64,000 bases of DNA from contig NZ_JAUFPR010000003.1 in assembly GCF_030409325.1 (NCBI RefSeq), positions 186,001 through 250,000 on the forward strand. Reading direction: 5' to 3'. Positions 42,246 through 51,779 of the stretch are shown piece after piece. Under the pieces are notes generated by a model, which saw nothing but the letters and a program-made list of their open reading frames with translations, ran no database searches and was not told where the DNA came from. The stretch's first letter is position 1. Every line of letters begins with the position of its first letter. The DNA comes from Mucilaginibacter aquaedulcis. GTDB taxonomy: Bacteria > Bacteroidota > Bacteroidia > Sphingobacteriales > Sphingobacteriaceae. The position numbers were made by a program, and so were the translations under genes.

Positions 42246-43322
42246 ATGAGTGCAAATAATTGCAACCCAACACAACGTAAAAAACTTTCATTTTTAGACA
42301 GGTATCTTACCCTGTGGATTTTTACAGCCATGGGGCTGGGCGTATTCATAGGCTATTATATACCCTCAACTAAAAATTTCATCAATCAGTTTCAGTCGGG
42401 CACAACCAATGTACCAATTGCTATTGGCTTAATGCTCATGATGTACCCGCCTTTTGCCAAGGTGCGGTTTGAAGAATTGGGCAGGGTATTTAGCAATGTC
42501 AAAATACTATCGCTGTCGCTGGTCATGAACTGGCTTATAGGGCCGGTGCTGATGTTTTTATTAGCCATAATTTTTCTGCGGCATCATCCGGCTTATATGG
42601 TTGGTTTAATCATGATAGGTTTAGCCAGATGCATAGCTATGGTGATGGTTTGGAATGAACTTGCCGATGGTAACCGCGAATACGCTGCCGGTTTGGTGGC
42701 TTTTAACAGCATATTCCAGGTGCTTTTTTATAGCGTGTTTGCGTGGTTGTTTGTTACCGTATTGCCTCCGTATTTCAGGCTAAAGGGTATACAGGTGAAC
42801 ATCGGTATAAAGCAGATAGCGCAAAGCGTGCTTATTTATCTTGGCATCCCGTTTTTTGCCGGTTTTTTAACGCGATTTATTTTGCGCAGGTTAAAAGGTG
42901 ATGCCTGGTATACCAACAGCTTTATTCCGCAAATAAGCCCAATAACACTTATTGCCTTGTTGTTTACCATACTGGTCATGTTTAGCCTGAAAGGCGATCT
43001 GATAGTACAGATCCCGTTTGATGTGATCAGGGTTGCTATCCCCCTGGTAATTTACTTTATCATCATGTTTCTGGTTACATTTATTACCGGCAAATGGCTT
43101 GGTGCCGATTATGCGCAGAACGCGGCGTTATCTTTTACCGCAGCGGGTAATAATTTTGAGCTGGCCATAGCGGTATCCATTGGCGTATTTGGCATCAACA
43201 GCGGCCAAGCCTTTGCCGGAGTAATTGGGCCATTGGTGGAAGTACCCGCTTTAATAGCATTGGTTAAGCTGGCTTTCTGGCTGCGTAAAAAGTTTTATAT
43301 TGTTAATTACGCCAATAATTGA
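42246..43322 (+). CDS. ACR3-family arsenite efflux permease
   Basis: A 358-residue inner-membrane arsenite exporter of the ACR3 (BART superfamily) type, with about ten spans. The conserved cysteine lies in [30 protein letters not shown], and [17 protein letters not shown] and [20 protein letters not shown] are family signatures. It ends the ars operon, 45 bases after arsR. It uses the proton gradient to expel arsenite made by ArsC. Confidence 0.94.
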   Translation: MSANNCNPTQRKKLSFLDRYLTLWIFTAMGLGVFIGYYIPSTKNFINQFQSGTTNVPIAIGLMLMMYPPFAKVRFEELGRVFSNVKILSLSLVMNWLIGPVLMFLLAIIFLRHHPAYMVGLIMIGLARCIAMVMVWNELADGNREYAAGLVAFNSIFQVLFYSVFAWLFVTVLPPYFRLKGIQVNIGIKQIAQSVLIYLGIPFFAGFLTRFILRRLKGDAWYTNSFIPQISPITLIALLFTILVMFSLKGDLIVQIPFDVIRVAIPLVIYFIIMFLVTFITGKWLGADYAQNAALSFTAAGNNFELAIAVSIGVFGINSGQAFAGVIGPLVEVPALIALVKLAFWLRKKFYIVNYANN

Positions 43323-43455
43323 TAACCATATCCCCTATTGTTTTTATGAAGTAAGAAGTAAATTTATGAAACAGATGTTGTAGTAAATTGTAGTTTAGGT
43401 AAGCTTTAAAAACAGATATTAGCCGCCTGTTTACAATAACTTGCTTACCCGATTT

Positions 43456-45213
43456 ATGAAGATCCGTTTTTGTAGTTTGTTTGTTTTAATGCTTTGTTTT
43501 GGGCTGTTAACAGCTAACGCGCAAAACAGAAGGCTCACTTATTGCAACCCGCTCAATTTAGATTACGGCTATACGCCGTTCCCGAATTTTGCCGGGTGGG
43601 GCAAGCACCGGGCTACTGCCGACCCAACCATGACCTTGTTTAAAGGCAAATACTACCTTTTCAGTACCAACCAGTTTGGTTACTGGTGGAGTGATGACAT
43701 GCTGAACTGGCATTTTATTTACCGCAAATTTGTGCGCCCTTATAATGAGGTGCAGGGTGATGAGTTATGCGCCCCAGCAACGCTGGTTTTGGGCGATACC
43801 CTGCTCGTGATAGGCTCAACTCATAATAAAGATTTTACCTTGTGGATGAGCACCAATCCAACTCACGATGATTGGAAAGCTGCCAAAGATTATTTTAAGG
43901 TAGGTGCCTGGGACCCGGGCATGTTTGCCGACGATGACGGCCGTGTATACATTTACCACGGCTCAAGCAATACGCTGCCACTGTACGGGCAGGAGATAGA
44001 CCGTAAAACGTTTGAACCAATTGGCCCTAAAAAGGAGCTTGTAAAGCTTGATCCTGAGGTACATGGCTGGGAGCGCTTTGGCGAACATAACGACAACGTG
44101 TTTTTACTGCCTTTTATTGAAGGTGCCTGGATGAACAAGCATAACGGCAAATATTACCTGCAATTTGGAGCACCAGGTACCGAACAGAGCGGTTACGGCG
44201 ATGGTGTATTCACCAGCGATAAACCGCTGGGACCTTTTACTTATCAAAAGCATAATCCGTTCTCATACAAGCCGGGTGGTTTTGCAAAGGGCGCGGGTCA
44301 TGGTGCTACCTGGCAGGATAAGTTTGGGAACTACTGGCACATCTCCACCATGGGTATCACGGTTAAAAATAACTTTGAACGTCGCATTGGTTTCTGGCCA
44401 GCCGGTTTTGATAAGGATGGCGTGCTGTATACCAACACCGCGTACGGCGATTATCCGTACTACCTGTCAACCAGTCCTGAAGATCACCTAAAAAGCAATT
44501 TTACCGGCTGGATGATCCTGAACTACAATAAACCTGTACAAGTTTCATCTACCCTTGGGGCCTACGAACCCAACAACGCTGTTGACGAAGATATTAAAAC
44601 CTACTGGAGCGCCAAAACGGCCAGCAAAGGCGAGTGGTTTAAAACCGACCTGGGTGCTGTAAGTACCGTGAATGCCATACAAATTAACTATGCCGATCAG
44701 GATGCCACCTTCATGGGTAAATCATTGAATGTTTTTCACCAGTATATGGTATACTCCTCTCTCGATGGCAAAACCTGGAACCCTTTGATCGACAAAAGCA
44801 AAAATAAAACCGATGTGCCTCATGATTATGTGGAGCTAAAAACTCCGGCAAAGGCCCGTTACCTTAAAATGGTGAACCTGCACATGCCAACAGGCAAATT
44901 CGCGTTGTCTGGTTTCCGTGTATTTGGTAAGGGTTCAGGTACCCAACCCGATACCGTTCAAAACCTGATCGTTTTGCGCGGCGACAGCGAGCGTCGCAAT
45001 GCCTGGCTTAAATGGAAACCTGTTGATGATGCCGTAGGTTACACCATTTATATGGGTATTGAACCCGATAAGCTATACAACAACATGATGGTGTACGGCA
45101 AAAATGAGTATTACTTTAATGGTATGGATAAAAACCTGCCTTATTACTTCCAGATCGAGGCATTCAATGAAAATGGTATCTCAAAGCGAACAAAAATAGT
45201 CAGGGTGCAATGA
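43456..45213 (+). CDS. GH43 glycoside hydrolase with discoidin and Fn3 modules
   Basis: A 585-residue exported glycanase. Signal peptide (FVLMLCFGLLTANAQ) begins at the ATG 43456; an in-frame TTG upstream is unlikely. The five-bladed propeller of family 43 has candidate base Asp56 (TADPTM), modulator Asp153 (AWDPGM) and acid Glu222 (IEGAW). A discoidin/CBM32-like domain follows (about 355-495, NNAVDEDIKTYWSAK), then a fibronectin III-like end. It should act on arabinose- or xylose-containing polymers; the exact bond is not readable. Confidence 0.85.
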   Translation: MKIRFCSLFVLMLCFGLLTANAQNRRLTYCNPLNLDYGYTPFPNFAGWGKHRATADPTMTLFKGKYYLFSTNQFGYWWSDDMLNWHFIYRKFVRPYNEVQGDELCAPATLVLGDTLLVIGSTHNKDFTLWMSTNPTHDDWKAAKDYFKVGAWDPGMFADDDGRVYIYHGSSNTLPLYGQEIDRKTFEPIGPKKELVKLDPEVHGWERFGEHNDNVFLLPFIEGAWMNKHNGKYYLQFGAPGTEQSGYGDGVFTSDKPLGPFTYQKHNPFSYKPGGFAKGAGHGATWQDKFGNYWHISTMGITVKNNFERRIGFWPAGFDKDGVLYTNTAYGDYPYYLSTSPEDHLKSNFTGWMILNYNKPVQVSSTLGAYEPNNAVDEDIKTYWSAKTASKGEWFKTDLGAVSTVNAIQINYADQDATFMGKSLNVFHQYMVYSSLDGKTWNPLIDKSKNKTDVPHDYVELKTPAKARYLKMVNLHMPTGKFALSGFRVFGKGSGTQPDTVQNLIVLRGDSERRNAWLKWKPVDDAVGYTIYMGIEPDKLYNNMMVYGKNEYYFNGMDKNLPYYFQIEAFNENGISKRTKIVRVQ

Positions 45214-45284
45214 AAATGAATGTCGCGCGTTTTTTAACTTAGTTTAAATAACCTTATGGTTAGTGTATTTATAAAATATAGCCT

Positions 45285-45788
45285 ATGCTAAAATCAATAT
45301 CCTTGTTACTGATCAATCTATTTTTTTGCTGCGCGCTGCACGCCCAGCAGGCTGATAGTACCCTGAAAAAATCGCCGGTAAAAACTTTAAGCGATAAACA
45401 GTACACCGCATTGTTAAACGGCGATGATTTTTATAATATGGCCCTGCCTGCAGAACTGAATCATTTCCCGATGCCTGATAAGGTGATCAAATTTAAAAAG
45501 GAGCTTGACCTTAGCCCTGTTCAGATAACAAAAATTAACGCTATTGTTGCCGAATTACACCGTAAAAGGGTGGAGATGGGTACGTTCATTATCAACAACG
45601 AGAAAACTTTAGATAACCTTTTTCGTAAACAAAGGCTCAATAATGGTGATGTTATATTTTATACAACACGGTCGGGTTTATACTATGGCGAGCTCAGAAA
45701 CGCCATTTTACAAGCCTGTTTAAGTACTGGCGATCTGCTTGCACCGCAGCAAATTAAAAAGCTGGAAACTTTGCAAAACCGTAATTGA
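45285..45788 (+). CDS. Exported Spy/CpxP-like protein
   Basis: A 167-residue protein with a signal peptide ([15 protein letters not shown]). The mature part is helical, with [27 protein letters not shown] and a later [19 protein letters not shown], spaced like the two LTxxQ repeats of Spy/CpxP periplasmic proteins. Those guard against misfolded envelope proteins or sense metals; similarity here is pattern-level only. It ends 46 bases before accA. Confidence 0.5.
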   Translation: MLKSISLLLINLFFCCALHAQQADSTLKKSPVKTLSDKQYTALLNGDDFYNMALPAELNHFPMPDKVIKFKKELDLSPVQITKINAIVAELHRKRVEMGTFIINNEKTLDNLFRKQRLNNGDVIFYTTRSGLYYGELRNAILQACLSTGDLLAPQQIKKLETLQNRN

Positions 45789-45834
45789 TAATATCCCGTT
45801 TGATTTACTTAATTTAGCAGCCCAAATAAATAGT

Positions 45835-46791
45835 ATGAAGATTACTTTTGATTTTGAAAAGCCGTTGGCTGAATTGATGCAGCAGATTGAAAAGGTGAGG
45901 CAGGTTGAAGACAAGAACAAGCTGGATATGTCTGCAACGGTAGCCGAACTGGAAGCAAAACTGGAAACCGCTAAAAAAGACATATATTCCAACCTTACAG
46001 GCTGGCAAAAAGTACAGATTTCCCGCCACCCCGAAAGGCCGTATACCCTGCAATACATTGAGCTGATGTGCGATGATTTTATTGAATTGCACGGCGACAG
46101 AACAGTAGGTGATGATAAAGCTATCATCGGTGGTTTCGGAACCCTGAATGGCCAAACCGTAATGTTCATTGGCCATCAGAAAGGGCGTAACACCAAAGAG
46201 CGCCAATACCGTAATTTTGGTATGGCTAATCCTGAAGGTTACCGCAAAGCATTAAGGCTCATGAAAATGGCCGAAAAATTCAACAAACCTGTTGTTACCC
46301 TGATTGATACTCCCGGAGCATTCCCTGGTTTAGAGGCTGAGGAACGCGGACAAGGCGAAGCCATTGCCCGTAACTTGCTGGAAATGTCGGTCCTGAAAGT
46401 TCCGGTGATCTGCGTTATTATTGGCGAAGGTGCATCAGGTGGTGCTTTGGGTATAGGTATTGGTGATAGGGTGCTGATGCTGGATAATTCCTGGTATTCG
46501 GTAATTTCACCAGAAAACTGCTCAACCATTCTTTGGAAAACCTGGGAAAACAAAGAACGTGCTGCCGAAGTTTTGAAACTGACATCAACGGAAATGCTTA
46601 AAAACAAGCTGATTGATGGTGTTATTAAAGAACCTCTTGGCGGTGCCCATCAAGATCCGGTAGCTATGGCTGCCATCCTTAAAAAACAACTGCTAAAAGA
46701 CCTCAAAACCCTTGGCGAACGTGATATCAACGAACTTGTAACTGAGCGTATTGATAAGTTCTGCAGCATGGGTGTTGTAAACGAAGGATAA
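45835..46791 (+). CDS. accA: Acetyl-CoA carboxylase carboxyltransferase, alpha subunit
   Basis: Transfers the carboxyl group from carboxybiotin to acetyl-CoA, the first step of fatty-acid synthesis, as a complex with AccD. The 318-residue protein (E. coli: 319) has the family N-terminal coiled coil ([17 protein letters not shown]), then [38 protein letters not shown] and [12 protein letters not shown] in the crotonase-fold core. The ATG at 45835 gives the conserved N-terminus; a longer frame overlaps the Spy-like gene. A strong terminator follows. Confidence 0.96.
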   Translation: MKITFDFEKPLAELMQQIEKVRQVEDKNKLDMSATVAELEAKLETAKKDIYSNLTGWQKVQISRHPERPYTLQYIELMCDDFIELHGDRTVGDDKAIIGGFGTLNGQTVMFIGHQKGRNTKERQYRNFGMANPEGYRKALRLMKMAEKFNKPVVTLIDTPGAFPGLEAEERGQGEAIARNLLEMSVLKVPVICVIIGEGASGGALGIGIGDRVLMLDNSWYSVISPENCSTILWKTWENKERAAEVLKLTSTEMLKNKLIDGVIKEPLGGAHQDPVAMAAILKKQLLKDLKTLGERDINELVTERIDKFCSMGVVNEG

Positions 46792-46812
46792 TTTTAATTA
46801 TACCGATATATG

Positions 46813-46846
46813 AAAGGAGCTGTCTGAATTGGATAGCTCCTTTTTT
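46813..46846 (+). terminator. accA terminator
   Basis: A stem AAAGGAGCTGTC / GGATAGCTCCTTT, one mismatch, with a 6-base loop is followed by TTTTTT. Confidence 0.85.
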
Positions 46847-46958
46847 ATAAAATTATTATTTAGAACCGGATAGGCTATCTGTGTTTAGCTCCCTGCTCCA
46901 TTGAGGCATAAAGCCAGGGGAATGAAATCCAAATGATGACCGGTGAGTTTTTGACTCC

Positions 46959-48215
46959 CTATTTCTTCACCGTATTCAGCTCCCCGAAACCCACCAGTTC
47001 ATCCCAGCGGGCAGTAGGCGGGCGATAGTAGATGAGCAGCTGATAATCGTTTTCGGTTTCAAAGTGGCTGCCTTCAAAGGGTATATCATTGGCTCTTTTG
47101 GTTTTATTGTCATACCAAACGTACTCATAATCATATACGCCCTGTTTTAAAAGCAGATTGATGTAGTATTTTCCGTTTTCGCCAAGGGTTAGTTTGCTGT
47201 GCTCATCTAACTTATAATCATTAAACTGACCAACAATATACACGCTCCCTTCTGATGCGGGGCGGTTTGCGGCAAAGCTAAAGTAGATGTGCGCATAATC
47301 GGCATCAATCCGCGGATCGCTGCCGTCCTGGTTCAGTACAAAGAACTTACCATCATTATCATAGGTTAAAATGTAATTAGGGCTATCACGCAACGGATCA
47401 GTCAGTAAAACCACATTGTTGGCCGTATCCTTAACAATACGCGCAATGTGCTGCGAATTAAGTTTGAGCGTACGGGTATCAAACAGCCTGAACTCGTTAC
47501 GACCCGGAAAATCATTGATTGCTACATCGTTATAAATCAGCTGCGTGCCACGTACATAAGTTGGCTGCGTATTCAAAATACCAGTTTGGGTACGCGCGTT
47601 CTGCATCAGGAAGGCACGTATATCGTTTGATGGGTTTTGAACCTGCAGGCCGGTGTAATCAATGGTGAAGTTCACTTTTTGATTGGTTTGCCTTGTTTCT
47701 GTTCCCGGCGATGGCCCTGTTGTTGCCGCCATGGTTACCTTTTTGCCCAGTACATATAACCGGCGGGTAAGCACCATTTTTGATTGATCGCCATCCTCGT
47801 AAACCTTTAGTATATAGTTACCTGCCAGTTTGGGCGCTATGTTGTTATTAGGCAATTTAAGCTCATAGTGTGTATATTTTTGAATGGTACCTGACGAGTA
47901 AGTGTAGGTGTACAACCGGTCGTCGGTAAAGCTTTGCAGGTATTCGGCTGTTGATAGGTTTGAGGAGTTCCATTTAGTATCGCAGTGTTCAATGGTGTAA
48001 TAGTAGTTCCGGCTACCGCCCCGCAGATCGTCAAAAGCAAGCAGCACCTTTTCATCTGATCCTAAATTAATTACCGGGAACGAGCCCTGCTTTTTGCTGT
48101 TATAAAACTCCACACTTTTGATAGCAGTGTTATAAACATTGTTATCATACGGCGCCTGCGCAAAGCTTTTAAGGGTAATAAACAGGAGAACGAATAGGTA
48201 AAGATGCTTTCTCAT
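46959..48215 (-). CDS. Type IX secretion plug-family protein (DUF5103)
   Basis: A 418-residue exported protein. A signal peptide (LYLFVLLFITLKSFAQ) is followed by several beta-sandwich domains: DRLYTYTYSSG and YNDVAINDFPGRNEFRLFDTRTL in the first, and an Ig/CBM-like C-terminal domain (GQFNDYKLDEHSKLTLGENGKYYINLLLKQGVYDYEYVWYD). This is the DUF5103 architecture, identified in Flavobacterium as the plug that closes the SprA/Sov translocon of the type IX secretion system when no substrate is present. It is encoded alone. Confidence 0.82.
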   Translation of the reverse strand: MRKHLYLFVLLFITLKSFAQAPYDNNVYNTAIKSVEFYNSKKQGSFPVINLGSDEKVLLAFDDLRGGSRNYYYTIEHCDTKWNSSNLSTAEYLQSFTDDRLYTYTYSSGTIQKYTHYELKLPNNNIAPKLAGNYILKVYEDGDQSKMVLTRRLYVLGKKVTMAATTGPSPGTETRQTNQKVNFTIDYTGLQVQNPSNDIRAFLMQNARTQTGILNTQPTYVRGTQLIYNDVAINDFPGRNEFRLFDTRTLKLNSQHIARIVKDTANNVVLLTDPLRDSPNYILTYDNDGKFFVLNQDGSDPRIDADYAHIYFSFAANRPASEGSVYIVGQFNDYKLDEHSKLTLGENGKYYINLLLKQGVYDYEYVWYDNKTKRANDIPFEGSHFETENDYQLLIYYRPPTARWDELVGFGELNTVKK

Positions 48216-48546
48216 TTTTTATATTTTAGGTATCCTCATTTTGCGGATGTAACCCGCCGGTGTTGAGATTGGAAATTTAAGAAATTCCGGAGGAGAAATT
48301 GATCCGGCCATCTAATATTTTATATGAGGCTCGGCCAAAACTTTTTAAAATTTTATTTTAACACTTTTTCATTCAAAAATCCATCAAAAAAGGGTTAAAA
48401 TCTATCAAAATGACATCAAAATGAACAAAATCATGCGTTTTAACTCATTTTAAGCACATTTTTAAAACTTTAAAAAGAACTAATTTATTGATAATCAATA
48501 GGAATATTCGTATTATCATTTTTATGCTTCCTGCACCCTTAACAAA
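48216..48546. other. AT-rich gap with spaced ATCAAAA motifs
   Basis: No gene found. From 48381 the word ATCAAAA occurs three times in about 40 bases (48381, 48404 and 48415), embedded in AT-rich sequence upstream of the plug gene. It may be a protein-binding or bent-DNA region. No promoter consensus was found. Confidence 0.35.
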
Positions 48547-48582
48547 ACAGCCCGCCTTTCCGGTAAAAGAGAGGCGGGCTGT
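48547..48582 (-). terminator. ABC-F gene terminator
   Basis: A perfect 11-bp stem ACAGCCCGCCT / AGGCGGGCTGT with a 14-base loop, followed on the minus strand by TTTGTTAAGG. It lies 55 bases past the stop codon. Confidence 0.8.
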
Positions 48583-48636
48583 TGTTGGTTTAAATATACC
48601 AAAATTGGCAAATATATTAAAATATCATGTTTGGGT

Positions 48637-50559
48637 TTATGCTTCCAGCTCCAGGATCTGCTCGGCCAGGGTTTCCCATTTTTGCTGAACCTGTTTGAGG
48701 TCGGCTTGCTTTTGGGCGTAGGCGGCATTGGTTTCCTTTAGCTTGGCATTGTCGGTATAAATTTTATCGTCGGCCAGTTTAGCTTCCAGATCTTTCACAT
48801 TTTTTTCCAGCCCGGCAATCTGTTCTTCCATTTTAGCCAGGTCCTGGTTCAGTTTTTTCAGCTGCTGGTGTTTGTTTTCACCTTGCTGTTGTTTAACCGG
48901 TTCGGGCTTTTTCTCTTCCTTTTTGGGCTGAGGGGCCGGAATTGCGGCTTTTGGCTCTAACTTACGTTTTGAAAGCCATTCGTCGTACTCGGCATAAGTG
49001 CCTGGATATACTTTTATCTTTTGATCTTCAATAAACCAGATCTTGTTAGCTACATTATCCAGGAAATACCTATCGTGCGATACCACGATCAGCGTACCTT
49101 CGTACTGATCCAAAGCCTGGATCAGGATATTTACCGATTGCATATCCAGGTGATTGGTAGGCTCATCCAGCACCAGGAAGTTAGCATCGGCAGTAAGCGC
49201 CTTGGCTAAGGCCACACGTGATTTTTCACCTCCTGATAATACCTTGATCTTTTTAAATACATCATCACCAGTAAACAGGAACGAACCTAAAATGGTACGC
49301 AGCTCGGTATCGGTATGTTTAGGTGCAAAGGCCTGTAACTCCTGCAATATCTGGTGTTCCAGGTGCAGCGACTCCAACTGGTGCTGTGCAAAAAATGTTT
49401 GCGTTACATTATGGCCTGTTTCCGCTTTGCCCGCAAATTCTTTATCTGCACCTGCCACAATGCGTAACAGGGTTGATTTACCCTTACCGTTTGCACCTAT
49501 CAGGGCTATTTTATCGCCTTTTTCAATAATAGCTTCGGCATTATCCAAAATATCAATAGCAGGATATTTTTTGGTGATATGCTCCATGGTTACCACGTGC
49601 CTGCCCGATTGCTTGCTGAAACGGAAGGCGAAATTAACCGTTGGGTTATCATCGTCAACATCATCAACGCGCTCCATTTTATCAAGCATTTTGATACGCG
49701 ATTGTGCCATTTTTGCTTTAGATGCCTTGGCCCGGAAACGCTCAATCAAACGTTCTTCCTGTTTTATTTTTGATTGCTGATTCTTGAACTCGCCACGCTG
49801 AATTTCTTCGCGCAGGGCTTTCTCTTCAAGGTAAAAACTGTAGTTACCCGCGTAAACAGTAAGCTTACCCTTGCGCGATTCAACCGTACGATTAATAACC
49901 TTATCAAGGAACCACCTATCGTGCGATACGATAACAATAGCGCCCTGAAAAGCCTTCAAATAATCTTCCAGCCATTGAATAGACGGTAAGTCAAGGTGGT
50001 TGGTAGGCTCATCCAGCAGCAGGATGTCGGGAGCCTGCAATAATATCTTGGCCAGCATTACACGCATGCGCCATCCACCCGAAAAGGTGCTTAGCTTACG
50101 TTCGCAATCAGCATCGCTAAAACCTAAACCTGCTAATATTTCGCGTGCCTTATATTCAATATTATAACCATCGAGCAACTCAAACTCATGCTGTTTATCG
50201 CTCAGTTTGTGTAAAAGATCTTCGGTATAATCTGTTTCGAGTTTCTTGAGTAAAGTCTCAATCTCATCGTGCAGTTGGTTCTGGCGCTCAAAAGCTTCCA
50301 TAGCCACGTGTACAATGGTTTTATCAGACGAGTATGACAGCAAATCCTGGTTGAGGTAACCCATGGTAAGGTCCTTAGCCATTGATATGGTGCCCGATGT
50401 AGGTTTATAGTCGCCTACAATAATTTTTAAGAGGGTAGTTTTACCGGTACCATTGGCACCTATTAAACCAATTTTTTCACCGGGTTTTATATGCCAGTTG
50501 GCTTCATCGTAAAGGGCCCGCGCACCAATCTCAAACGTAAGGTTGTTTATAGCAATCAT
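48637..50559 (-). CDS. ABC-F family ATPase
   Basis: A 640-residue soluble ABC-F protein with two ATP-binding cassettes. The first has Walker A GANGTGKTT and signature FSGGWRMRV with LLLDEPTNHLDL. The second has GANGKGKST, LSGGEKSRVALAKAL and LDEPTNHLDM. The linker between them is the family hallmark (P-site tRNA interaction motif). The C-terminal extension after residue 530 is Lys/Glu-rich and then a coiled coil, like Uup. Such proteins act on stalled ribosomes or protect from antibiotics; which one is unclear. A near-leaderless promoter box precedes it. Confidence 0.9.
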   Translation of the reverse strand: MIAINNLTFEIGARALYDEANWHIKPGEKIGLIGANGTGKTTLLKIIVGDYKPTSGTISMAKDLTMGYLNQDLLSYSSDKTIVHVAMEAFERQNQLHDEIETLLKKLETDYTEDLLHKLSDKQHEFELLDGYNIEYKAREILAGLGFSDADCERKLSTFSGGWRMRVMLAKILLQAPDILLLDEPTNHLDLPSIQWLEDYLKAFQGAIVIVSHDRWFLDKVINRTVESRKGKLTVYAGNYSFYLEEKALREEIQRGEFKNQQSKIKQEERLIERFRAKASKAKMAQSRIKMLDKMERVDDVDDDNPTVNFAFRFSKQSGRHVVTMEHITKKYPAIDILDNAEAIIEKGDKIALIGANGKGKSTLLRIVAGADKEFAGKAETGHNVTQTFFAQHQLESLHLEHQILQELQAFAPKHTDTELRTILGSFLFTGDDVFKKIKVLSGGEKSRVALAKALTADANFLVLDEPTNHLDMQSVNILIQALDQYEGTLIVVSHDRYFLDNVANKIWFIEDQKIKVYPGTYAEYDEWLSKRKLEPKAAIPAPQPKKEEKKPEPVKQQQGENKHQQLKKLNQDLAKMEEQIAGLEKNVKDLEAKLADDKIYTDNAKLKETNAAYAQKQADLKQVQQKWETLAEQILELEA

Positions 50560-50566
50560 TTGCGCG

Positions 50567-50574
50567 CAAAGATA
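50567..50574 (-). promoter_or_regulatory. Putative -7 box of the ABC-F gene
   Basis: TATCTTTG on the minus strand is an exact TAnnTTTG match ending 7 bases before the start codon. The transcript would be leaderless or have only a few bases before ATG. No -33 TTTG at standard spacing. Confidence 0.5.
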
Positions 50575-50603
50575 CGGTTTTGAGGCGAAACCAGGAAGGT
50601 TAT

Positions 50604-50699
50604 GGGTTGTACGTAATACGTTTTACGTTGCATAGATAATTAAACCATAAAATACGGTCATTCAACGTGCTACGTAACACGTATTGCGTAAAACGTACA
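50604..50699. repeat. Heptad palindromic array, ACGTnnn type
   Basis: Left-arm units start at 50611, 50618 and 50625 (ACGTAAT, ACGTTTT, ACGTTGC), with a degenerate unit at 50604. Right-arm units start at 50665, 50672, 50679, 50686 and 50693 (ACGTGCT to ACGTACA). The arms are inverted and the outer ends GGTTGTAC and GTACAACC are complementary. It lies between the ABC-F and SGNH genes. Confidence 0.85.
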
Positions 50700-50706
50700 A
50701 CCTCTT

Positions 50707-51492
50707 CTATGCTCCTACCGCCTTTATCCAGGTTTGGGCCATCAGGGCTTCTCCGGCTACGCTCGGGTGTACCCCATCAAGGCTCCAGTAAGCTGCCGGT
50801 GCGGTAGCCAGCGCCTTATCAAAAGCAGCCTGAAACGGCACAAAAACAGCGTTGTATTCGGCAGCTATATCATGGGCCGCCTTGCGGAACAGATCAAACG
50901 TTGGGTACCACTTATCGTCAACCGCCCTTACTCCTTTGGAGGCAAATGGTTCACATATTACCAGCTTTACATCTGGCAGGGCTTCTTTGGTGCGGGTAAG
51001 GAGTTTTTTATAATCGGCAATGTAGGTATCAATAGTGCCAGTGTACCCGCCGGTTAAGGTATGCCAAAAGTCGTTCACGCCAATGTGTATGCTTAATATG
51101 TTAGGTTTTATGGCCAGGCAATCAGTATCCCAGCGTTCGGCCAGTTGATAAACTTTGTTACCGCTGATACCCTTGTTATATATTTTGAGGCCTTTATCGG
51201 CATGATCAAGCAGCAGCTTTGAGGCCGTAATAAGCGCATAGCCAGAGCCGAGGGCCGGAGTGGTATTAAATTCGTCCTTTTTATGGTCGCGCCCCCAGTC
51301 AGTAATGGAATCGCCCTGAAACAACACCACATCGCCGGTATTGAATTTTAATTTGGGTGCACTTTTTTCTTTAGCCAAGGCTGCTGATACAATTTGGGGT
51401 ATGCCTGCAGCTGCCAAAGTACCCACAGAAGCGGTTTTAAGAAAATGCCGGCGACCGGGTTTAAAGGTATCTTTCAGTGTCTTCCTGATCAT
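50707..51492 (-). CDS. SGNH/GDSL hydrolase with Tat signal
   Basis: A 261-residue esterase/lipase-like enzyme. The N-terminus carries a twin-arginine signal (RRHFLKTASVGTLAAAGIP). The SGNH blocks are visible: FQGDSITDWGRD with Ser62, GISGNKV (block II), IGVNDFW (block III) and the late DGVHPS with catalytic Asp and His. Export in a folded state by Tat suggests a cell-envelope or secreted role such as deacetylation of carbohydrate esters. It ends against the heptad palindromic repeat. Confidence 0.88.
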   Translation of the reverse strand: MIRKTLKDTFKPGRRHFLKTASVGTLAAAGIPQIVSAALAKEKSAPKLKFNTGDVVLFQGDSITDWGRDHKKDEFNTTPALGSGYALITASKLLLDHADKGLKIYNKGISGNKVYQLAERWDTDCLAIKPNILSIHIGVNDFWHTLTGGYTGTIDTYIADYKKLLTRTKEALPDVKLVICEPFASKGVRAVDDKWYPTFDLFRKAAHDIAAEYNAVFVPFQAAFDKALATAPAAYWSLDGVHPSVAGEALMAQTWIKAVGA

Positions 51493-51589
51493 AAATGGTT
51501 TATTTGGTTTGTAAGCAGATGATGAACTCGATTTCCGAATTTACAGTTTTACTGGATTTTTTTGCATTTGTATCAGGAATTGTACAAAT

Positions 51590-51713
51590 GACTCACCCGC
51601 CCATCGCTTCGCTCGGGCACCCTCTCTTCAGCTTCGCTGGAAAGAGGGCGTGGGGAAAATGTCTTTACTCCTTTATCCTTTTATCATTTATCCATCGCCC
51701 GGAGGGATGAGTC
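51590..51713. repeat. GACTCACCC-ended palindromic repeat, copy 2
   Basis: A 124-bp element. The left part (GACTCACCCGCCCATCGCTT, CACCCTCTCTTCAGCTTCGC, then TGGAAAGAGGG) matches the copies at 17494 and 57992. The right part ends GGAGGGATGAGTC after a T-rich spacer. It occupies the gap between the SGNH and pyrD genes. Confidence 0.8.
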
Positions 51714-51744
51714 GGCACTTTATTAATAATTCCTAAATTTCTGG

Positions 51745-51775
51745 TTTACACACATAAAGTAATGTGCTAACTTCG
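51745..51775 (+). promoter_or_regulatory. Putative pyrD promoter
   Basis: TTTA (51745-51748), 19 bases, then TAACTTCG (51768-51775), two single-base departures from TTTG-N19-TAnnTTTG. The pyrD ATG begins 5 bases later, so a leaderless transcript is likely. Confidence 0.45.
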
Positions 51776-51779
51776 CGGC

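Noticed and set aside
25250-50699. Heptad arrays as CRISPR arrays
   Set aside because: Units are only 7 bp with no unique spacers between them, arms are inverted, and no cas gene is present.
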